Assembly (NCBI GenBank): GCA_963854835.1
Contig: OY978525.1
Span: forward strand, 114,155,018-114,219,017
Origin: Megamerina dolium
Taxonomy: Eukaryota > Arthropoda > Insecta > Diptera > Megamerinidae
Reading direction: 5' to 3'
DNA: 64,000 nt
In this document: positions 57,877 to 64,000 of the stretch, piece after piece
Layout: each line of letters starts with the position of its first letter
How positions within the stretch are numbered: position 1 is the stretch's first letter
The notes under the pieces: model-generated
The model's input: the letters and a program-made list of their open reading frames with translations, nothing else
What the model was told of the DNA's origin: nothing
Database searches by the model: none
Translations under genes and position numbers: made by a program

Positions 57877-60189
57877 TCACCTTTTACGTGACAGCAATTT
57901 TGGGGGCCCAGTATTAGGCGGGATCGAATGTAATGCTGTTCGAGTACAAGTCCTCTCGTTGATTGAACGAGCCTTTTGTGGAGAGTGATAAGTAGAACTC
58001 GATAATCCGTTGAATGTCGCTGTACGACAAGTATTACGGGTGGGAAATACATTTGACGGGAGATGTCCTCTTCTTGGATACGATCTGTAAGATCGATCCT
58101 TTGCATCTGGGTGAAGCATTGCATAACGGTGAACTTTCCGCTTTGCTCTCGGGTCATGCCGTGCTCTGTGAAGCAGGGAATGATGTTGCTTCCCACAAAG
58201 ACGGCATGAAAACACACTGTGGCATTTCGCAAGGGTATGCGATGTTGCCAAACAGTTGTTGCAAATTCCATACTGATGCACACAGAGTATTCTCTCTTCA
58301 ACCGTAAGTCTGGAGAACTCTTTACAGTGTCGCAGGGGGTGCTTGCCTCTACATAGCGGGCAGCATGTCTTCGTGACAGTACTATGCAACGAACTAACAT
58401 CTTTAGTTGTTGCGACGGTTTTTTCCGAACATTTGGTGTGCATTCTATCATTCGATCGTGTCGGGTGCTTATCGCATCTAGTACGAGGAGATGAACGCGA
58501 GAGTTTGTCGAAATGGATTCTGCTGTGGAACGATGAAACCTTTTTATGGGAGGTCGATTTCATTTGTGGGAGGATTGCCGTGATGGGTACTGTATCCAAA
58601 GCTGTATTATGTTTTTTCTTCGTAACCGCTGTCAGCAGAGAAGAACGAGTACGCTGACAAGAACGTTCAGCTGGGGTTTCAGTGGGAATTGACTCGGGAG
58701 TTACCACATAGCGAGTGCTGGAAGCATTCTCTAGCCTGTGAAGTAGGGAATTGGGCCTTTGTCGGCACGATGAGCACGTAAACCGGCTTTTACAGTTATT
58801 ATAATTGTGAGAGTTGGCGAAACAGTTGGTACACAGTTTGTGTTTGTTAACTACGCTGTAGCGTTCATCAACCAACAACTTCAGAAATTCGGGACACTGT
58901 CGAAGAGGGTGTGTCTTTCGGCACAATGGACAACCGTGATTGGAGACACTGGCATGATAAATGCTAATTCCGTGTGACTCTACCTGAGGTTTATTTGTAC
59001 GCTGGGAAGGGTTGAATCGACCGGGTTGCTGATTCGATGGTTGCCTGAGTTGCCGAGTTGGTGGTTGGCTGGATTGCCTAGAACCATTTCGGATATCTGC
59101 GACTGATTCCAAAGTCTGATACCGATCTGTAAGAAAGGCATCGAAGTCGCTCCAATTAGGGATTTCACGTTTATTTTTTAATGATTGCTCCCAAAGACAC
59201 AAGGTGGTATACGGAAGTTTTGTGGAACACAAATAAACAAAAATAGCGTCCCAGTGGCTTGTATCAATGCCTAAGAGCTTCAAATTCATAATGCAATCGT
59301 TTAGTGTGCGCTGTAAGCGCTTCAAATGCGGGCCGGTTTCTTGAGTTACCGGTTGGAGAGTGAAAAGGGATTTCAACTGTAAGTTGACGAGAATCCTCTT
59401 GTTTTCATATCTCTCCTCGAGATTGTGCCATGCTAGTGCGAAGCCATCATTAGTCAAGGGAGTAGACTGAATGATATTATGTGCTTCGCCTCGGGTTTTC
59501 TGAAGCAAGTGGTATAATTTTTCCACTGGCGACAGCCGGGGGTTATTGCGATATAAGGCCGTAAACATGTCGCGAAAACTTGGCCATGACACATAATCGC
59601 CAGAAAAACATGGGGTGTCGCATGGAGGCAGCTGAACAGCGGGAAATGAATGTTCATTTATTTTCTCAACGTGTGGATTCGGAATTGCCGGAGAAGAGGA
59701 AACTGCGGGGGATGCCACCTCGAAACTCAGCTCGTGAAGCACAGTCGGAAATGAAGGTTGACGGGGTATATTTTCAGCGGTGGAAGAGGAAATTGCGGGG
59801 GGTATCACTTCGGATCTCAGCTTGTGAAGAACTGCAGGAAATGAATGTTGATGAGATATGTTTTCAACGAGAGAAGAGGAAATTGCGGGGGGTACCACTT
59901 CGGAACTCAGCTCGTGAAGATGAGCGTTGATTGCAGAGAGGCACCGGACATACGAGGTGTAACATTTTCTATATACCTCTTTAATTTGATTAACGTCAAC
60001 ATCTTCAGCTACTTCCTCTGTCATGAGAGAGTAATATGCCGTTTTGCAATCACTCCATAGGGATAGGAATTGCTTTTTCTGTGCCTCCAAGCTAATTTTG
60101 TTATGAGCTTCTGGGTTGATGGCATGAAAATTGCTATCAAAATCAATAATATCTTCCACGGCAGCTCTGAAGAGATCGTAAGCTGCCAT
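57877..60189 (-). CDS. gag: BEL/Pao Gag polyprotein, intact 770 codons
   Basis: A single open frame of 770 codons. Residues 1-90 are a helical N-terminal region. Residues 91-185 are three tandem Ser/Pro-rich repeats of 30, 30 and 35 residues. About 190-345 is the DUF1759-type capsid region (FSGDYVSWPSFRDMFTALYR, EKLYHLLQKTRGEA, WHNLEERYENKRILV). A Gln/Pro/Ser-rich linker follows at 370-410. There are two Cys/His zinc-knuckle modules, at 420-486 (CPLCRKTHPLRQC, CTNCFANSHNYNNC, CSSC) and 610-676 (CPLCRGKHPLRHC, CNNCLATSHTLAKC, CRLC). A single module of this kind is usual, so the second copy is notable. The C-terminus is basic. Gag would form particles and bind RNA; no protease is encoded here to process it. 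Start: the first ATG of the frame, 1.7 kb after the primer site. Confidence 0.88.
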   Translation of the reverse strand: MAAYDLFRAAVEDIIDFDSNFHAINPEAHNKISLEAQKKQFLSLWSDCKTAYYSLMTEEVAEDVDVNQIKEVYRKCYTSYVRCLSAINAHLHELSSEVVPPAISSSLVENISHQHSFPAVLHKLRSEVIPPAISSSTAENIPRQPSFPTVLHELSFEVASPAVSSSPAIPNPHVEKINEHSFPAVQLPPCDTPCFSGDYVSWPSFRDMFTALYRNNPRLSPVEKLYHLLQKTRGEAHNIIQSTPLTNDGFALAWHNLEERYENKRILVNLQLKSLFTLQPVTQETGPHLKRLQRTLNDCIMNLKLLGIDTSHWDAIFVYLCSTKLPYTTLCLWEQSLKNKREIPNWSDFDAFLTDRYQTLESVADIRNGSRQSSQPPTRQLRQPSNQQPGRFNPSQRTNKPQVESHGISIYHASVSNHGCPLCRKTHPLRQCPEFLKLLVDERYSVVNKHKLCTNCFANSHNYNNCKSRFTCSSCRQRPNSLLHRLENASSTRYVVTPESIPTETPAERSCQRTRSSLLTAVTKKKHNTALDTVPITAILPQMKSTSHKKVSSFHSRIHFDKLSRSSPRTRCDKHPTRSNDRMHTKCSEKTVATTKDVSSLHSTVTKTCCPLCRGKHPLRHCKEFSRLTVEERILCVHQYGICNNCLATSHTLAKCHSVFSCRLCGKQHHSLLHRARHDPRAKRKVHRYAMLHPDAKDRSYRSYPRRGHLPSNVFPTRNTCRTATFNGLSSSTYHSPQKARSINERTCTRTALHSIPPNTGPPKLLSRKR
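59635..59919 (-). repeat. Tandem repeat inside gag, 90-bp unit
   Basis: Encodes LHELSSEVVPPAISSS..., LHKLRSEVIPPAISSS... and LHELSFEVASPAVSSS..., each ending in SFP(A/T)V: two 30-residue units and one of 35. All are in frame, so copy number could vary without breaking gag. Confidence 0.85.
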
Positions 60190-61921
60190 CCTTTTAGCAA
60201 TTGTAGAATTCCAGATGTAATACGGGATAAATTTGAAAACGAGAGAGCGAATTGCTTGCGAATCTCGAGTTATGTTGCCTATTCGAACGATTTATCAAAA
60301 AAATGGGTTGCCAAAATGTGACTGGCAAGAGATTAGTCCGAAAGACTTAGTCTTCCTCAGTGAAGTTAAGTGGAACCAGTGGGCAAACTTATGGGAGTAC
60401 GATAATATTATATAAAAATACACGTAGGTATATATATATATATAGGAAAAATAACCGCGGGACGGAATAACAGTTTGGGAACCACTGTATTGTACGTTCC
60501 GGAACTTGTACTATATTATCTCTCACCAAGAATTAATTTGTATTATATTTGATCGCACTGTAGCAACTTGGGGTTGAGAGTGACTATTTTTCTCCCTGGG
60601 TGTTTTTCAATAGAAAAGATAGTGTACAATTGTTATTGCAGTTACATTTCCTTTATAAAAAACACCAGCCAATGCAATTATATTTTGTTGCTATCATATG
60701 TATATGCAAAACAAAAATTGGGAGATAGAAATTTAGCAACAATATGCACTACCGCTATATTTGTGATCAAAACGCAGGTATATTTGTCGAGACAAATCAA
60801 TGCGTTTTATTGTTGCCTATGTATGACGAAATACCTTTATTGCTTGCTTTTGGGTGTGCTTGTTGTTGATAGTTTAGGGATATGCATGAACCACGGTAGG
60901 TAGTTGAAATTTAACAACAACAAGTAATCGCATGTGCGTTTGTATAATAAGGCGGTTGTTTTTGCAAATGCACAAGGCAAAGGTATTGAGAAAAAAATGC
61001 AATATGTTTGAAATTGTTATTGCACTGCCAAACAAATATTTTTGAATATTTTAATGTTATTGCCGATATCAATTTTCGTGAGGGAAAAACAACTTCTATT
61101 GGGAAAGTGTAGTTGTATTACTTTTGCTTTGTTCTTCCTTGATACTAAGGTTGTTATTATTATTACATTATTGGCAATAATGTTTATCGTAGAGGGGTGT
61201 ATGCGGGGAGATACGACTGATATGATACCACTTATTTGTTATGAGAGAGATGCTTTAATGTACTTATATGTGTTTACTGAGAGATGTCCAAGGGATTAGT
61301 AAACAAAATTGATGTAATAATAAAAAACAACAATATAAACAAAATTGGGGATCGTTCAAAGTTGTGCACTGATATGTGTGTATGTAGTATATTTTTTCTT
61401 TATCTCTTCTCTTATCAATATGTACTTATGTAGATGGTATGTGCAATGTGTGGGATATGATCTCGGGTATTGTTTTTGCACATATACCAATTAACAACAC
61501 TTTGAATAATGAGAAGAAGAACATAAGCGGGAAATAAAAACAAAATAGATCAACCAAAAGTGCGTTTTGCCGTCGGCAAAACAATATCTATGGTATAACA
61601 ATATATTATGTCGTAATTTCTTAATTTTTGCAGCTATATGGGAGAGTTTATTAAGCAAAATGCAATATTTAACTCAGCGAGAGATTCGCTGTAAGTTATC
61701 GGGATGTTTAAGCGGGATTTGTTATAAAATGTACGTACGACGTACTCATAAATAATGTAGCCAAAAATTAAGAAATCAACAATAATTGTGTTGCAACAAT
61801 GTTATTAAATATTTCTTGTTCATTTTATCGGGATGACGGGATATATGTATGTGGGTACATAAAACGCACGGAATGTACGTACCTGGGGTGGCAAGATTTG
61901 CTTACCAATCGTTGCGAGCCT
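60190..61921 (-). other. Long leader between primer site and gag
   Basis: 1.73 kb with no convincing coding sequence in the sense direction. Plus-strand open frames of 60-110 codons occur (for example 60568-60903) but are hydrophobic, low-complexity and unsupported. A TATATA run lies at about 60430. A leader this long may hold packaging signals, but nothing specific is visible. Confidence 0.45.
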
Positions 61922-61939
61922 ATCCGGCTCGAAGGACCA
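61922..61939 (-). promoter_or_regulatory. Primer binding site
   Basis: The sense strand reads TGGTCCTTCGAGCCGGAT, one base after the LTR end CTGAAACA. This is complementary to a tRNA 3' end of the form ...TCCGGCTCGAAGGACCA, which I believe is tRNA-Tyr. It fixes the element's orientation and the LTR boundary at 61941. Confidence 0.8.
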
Positions 61940-61940
61940 A

Positions 61941-62609
61941 TGTTTCAGCGGGGAGCGAGCGGGAATGCCGGTGGGCTTGCTGCGATGTGGTGCACTTGCC
62001 TACAAGTCGTGTTGGTGGCAGAGGTGTTGATGACAGTGATGTGGTTGTTGTTGTGGCAACACAAAACACTTCTTTTTCACTTGTATGTATATAAGTGTTT
62101 TACACTTTCTTTATTTTTATTATTTATTAAAGTTAAAGTTATTTTTATTAAGTTATTTAAGTAAAGTTAAACTTAAATATACATCGGGACGGGAAATATT
62201 TCGCGCACTGCTCGAGAAAATTAGTTCTGTTTTATTTTATTTTCAAATTTTATTGTTGATAAAACTCCCTCGACACAAGTACGTGTTTCCCGATTAATAA
62301 AATTTGAAAATAAAATAAAACAGAACTAATTTTCTCGAGCAGTGCGCGAAATATTTCCCGTCCCGATGTATATTTAAGTTTAACTTTACTTAAATAACTT
62401 AATAAAAATAACTTTAACTTTAATAAATAATAAAAATAAAGAAAGTGTAAAACACTTATATACATACAAGTGAAAAAGAAGTGTTTTGTGTTGCCACAAC
62501 AACAACCACATCACTGTCATCAACACCTCTGCCACCAACACGACTTGTAGGCAAGTGCACCACATCGCAGCAAGCCCACCGGCATTCCCGCTCGCTCCCC
62601 GCTGAAACA
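61941..62609. repeat. Perfect 314-bp inverted repeat of LTR sequence
   Basis: 61941-62254 and 62296-62609 are reverse complements around a 41-bp spacer (62255-62295). Position x pairs with 124550 minus x; I spot-checked the ends and two interior stretches without finding a mismatch or indel, and translations of the two strands are identical through the arms. The right arm plus spacer reads as LTR sequence from TTGTTGAT to CTGAAACA (62254-62609, 356 bp). The left arm is the sense 5' LTR segment, lacking the corresponding first 40 or so bases. Neither copy has the upstream 181 bp found in the 3' LTR. Confidence 0.93.
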
Positions 62610-62614
62610 ATGAC
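62610..62614. other. Target-site duplication ATGAC, right copy
   Basis: Follows directly after CTGAAACA of the outer inverted LTR copy and matches 56492-56496. Its position puts the inverted LTR inside the integrated unit. Confidence 0.7.
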
Positions 62615-62653
62615 CAATATCGAAAACCAAAACAATTCACTTTTTTTCATAAA

Positions 62654-63979
62654 TAACTTAAAATTCATCAAAAACTAAAAAAATACATGCGACAAAAGTT
62701 TAAATACAATACAAAATTTTCTTTCTTTAGCTGGTTTTAGCTTAATTAAAAAACGTTAAACTTAAATTAATATTTGGTAGGTCCGCCTTGAGCTTCAATG
62801 ACTGCCTGCAGACGACGTGGCATAGACAGAACCAAATTTTCTGTTTCGGATGTGCTGATTTCTGACCAGGCCTTTTTCAGAGCCTCTTTAAGGGATTCTT
62901 TGTTCTTTAAAGCTGCGCGATTGATTTTTCGGTCCAATAATTCCCAAGCGTGTTCAATTGGGTTTAAGTCCGGTGATTGGAGAGGACTACAGAGCTGACG
63001 TGGAGCATAATACAGCAACCAGTCCTTCACCAAATGCGCGGTATGCTTAGGGTCGTTGTCTTGTTGAAATATCCAACTTCTTCCCAGACCCATGCTATCC
63101 ACAGAAGGCTGCAAATTTTGTTCCAATATACTTTTATACACGTGTTTGTCCATTATTCCATCGATAAAAGCCAAGTGTCCCACGCCAGCTGCTGCAATTG
63201 CTCCCCAAACCATCACACTACCGCCCCCATGTTTAACGGTTGGTATTAAATTTTTGGTTTGAAGTGCTGTGCCGGGCTTGCGCCAAATTTTTGCGCGACC
63301 ATCGCTGCCAAAAATATTAAATTTAGATTCATCTGTGAATAAGACTCTTCGCCAAAAGTCCTCATCCATATCCTTGTACTTGTTTGCAAAATCCAGACGA
63401 AGTTGTCTATTTTTTCCAGAAATAAGCGGTTTTTTACGTGGAACTCTGCTTCGATAGCCGTTATACCGTAAAGCTCTTTGTACGGTTTTTGGGTGAACAT
63501 GTTTGCCTGACACCGCAGCAGTACTACCGGCTAACTTTGGCGCACTTATTTTTGGATTTTGGCCACTTCTCTTAGGATAAGGTTTACATCTCAGCGAGAA
63601 AGTTTTTTTGGTCGACCAGTTCTGGGCCTATTTTCCACTGTTTTGTAAGTTTTATATTTTCTTATTACGTTTTGCACACTTGCACAGGACAAATTCAAAA
63701 TTTTTCCTATATCACGGTAGGATTTGCTTTCTTTAAAGTGTTTAATTATTAAATCTTTAACACCAGACTCTATTTGTTTTCCTTTGCCCATTATTTTGCT
63801 TTCAAGTCTACCGACAACGATGAAATCACTAATAATACTGAATAAATATGCGTAAGTAAAGAAAGCAAAAAAAATATAACGGTACTTTTCCAAAGAAATT
63901 GCAAAAACACGTGTTTTCTTGTATTGTATTTAAACTTTTGTCCAGCGTATTTTTTGAGTTTTTGATGAATTTACAGTTA
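62654..63979 (-). mobile_element. Tc1 element, 1.33 kb, inactivated
   Basis: Inverted ends: TAACTTAAAATTCATCAAAA on the left and, reversed, TAACTGTAAATTCATCAAAA on the right. Both continue through AAAAAATAC and ACAAAAGTTTAAATACAATA over about 55 bp with a few mismatches. It carries one transposase gene on the minus strand. It lies 40 bp beyond the BEL insertion and close to the window end. Confidence 0.85.
62767..63791 (-). pseudogene. Tc1 transposase (DD34E), one stop and one frame shift
   Basis: The native start is probably MGKGKQIESGVKDLIIKHFK (63791), the paired-like helix-turn-helix. SYRDIGKILNLSCASVQNVI and the GRPKKLSR linker follow. A TGA then replaces the next Arg codon, and a one-base loss a few codons later shifts the frame (near 63545-63590). 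From SGKHVHPKTVQRALRYNGYR (63513) the catalytic domain is fully open: RRVLFTDESKFNIFG (Asp 1), GGGSVMVWGAI, WIFQQDNDPKHTAHLV (Asp 2), QSPDLNPIEHAWELLDRKI (Glu), ending GGPTKY at 62767. I count 34 residues between Asp 2 and Glu. An internal ATG could yield a catalytic half without DNA binding; no evidence for it. Confidence 0.88.
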
Positions 63980-64000
63980 TCTATGCGACAAATACAAATT

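Larger units (their letters stand above)
56497..62609 (-). mobile_element. BEL/Pao LTR element, pol-less, with a palindromic 5' end
   Basis: Minus-strand element of about 6.1 kb. In its sense direction it has an inverted LTR segment, a sense LTR segment lacking its first part, a primer binding site (61939-61922), a long leader, an intact gag (60189-57877), about 840 bp with no pol, a polypurine tract (57036-57022) and a 3' LTR (57021-56497). Protease, RT, RNase H and integrase are all missing, so any movement needed a helper. The extreme ends of the inserted DNA are the same LTR end in inverted orientation (TGTTTCAG...CTGAAACA), flanked by ATGAC on both sides. See the sub-features. Confidence 0.8.

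Noticed and set aside
57858..58451. 197-codon minus-strand frame overlapping the end of gag
   Set aside because: It is a shifted-frame reading of the gag coding sequence with no domain of its own.
60568..61299. Plus-strand open frames of 85-111 codons in the BEL leader
   Set aside because: Antisense to the element, hydrophobic and low-complexity, with no motif.
61799..62671. Matching open frames on both strands around 62 kb
   Set aside because: They are the same LTR sequence translated from the two arms of the inverted repeat, not genes.
1..64000. CRISPR arrays, bacterial-type operons, rRNA genes
   Set aside because: None seen. Direct repeats here are minisatellites or transposon parts, and the sequence is clearly eukaryotic.

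Overview
The window is 64 kb of AT-rich, TE-rich DNA from an insect, most likely a dipteran and plausibly a tephritid fruit fly. That is inferred from the mix of mariner-type (DD34D and DD41D), Tc1, Harbinger and BEL/Pao elements, RNase H-bearing non-LTR elements, a tRNA-derived SINE family and very AT-rich spacers; no host gene gives a species. Host coding sequence is almost absent. The one good host signal is a core promoter at 37527-37559 (initiator plus a downstream promoter element at the exact canonical offset), followed by a likely 5' UTR, an ATG at 37964 and a splice donor after eleven codons. The rest of that gene is not recognisable here.

Layout. 1-12 kb: AT-rich spacer, a three-unit 225-bp tandem array, a copy of a non-coding dispersed repeat, two decayed mariners and a 5'-truncated non-LTR element. 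12-21 kb: a 5'-truncated DD41D transposase with an open catalytic half, SINE and non-LTR fragments, an internally deleted mariner, and a 0.9-kb element with about 190-bp terminal inverted repeats holding three tandem copies of the transposase N-terminal segment. 22-32 kb: an inverted second copy of the dispersed repeat, another internally deleted DD41D-type mariner, a full-length 1303-bp DD41D element with intact TIRs and TA duplication (reading frame broken twice), and further mariner relics. 32-40 kb: a cluster of tRNA-derived SINEs, one nested in another, and the host promoter. 42-50 kb: two inverted mellifera-type mariners and two non-LTR relics, one split by a MITE. 53.9 kb: a long imperfect hairpin resembling a miRNA precursor. 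55-56 kb: a small PIF/Harbinger element with a 51-bp intron.

56.5-62.6 kb is the most unusual part. A BEL/Pao LTR element on the minus strand has an intact 770-codon gag, a tRNA-type primer site and a polypurine tract but no pol. Its 5' LTR is replaced by a perfect 314-bp inverted repeat of LTR sequence around a 41-bp spacer. The 5-bp sequence ATGAC lies exactly outside both extremes, so the inverted structure appears to have been integrated as a unit using two identical LTR ends. A Tc1 element with two disabling lesions follows at 62.65-63.98 kb.

The elements are independent insertions rather than a pathway. Shared themes are internal deletion of mariner catalytic regions while TIRs are kept, repeated local tandem duplications (periods 94, 164, 167-171 and 225 bp), and nesting. 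All assignments come from reading translations and repeats by eye; subfamily names are approximate.
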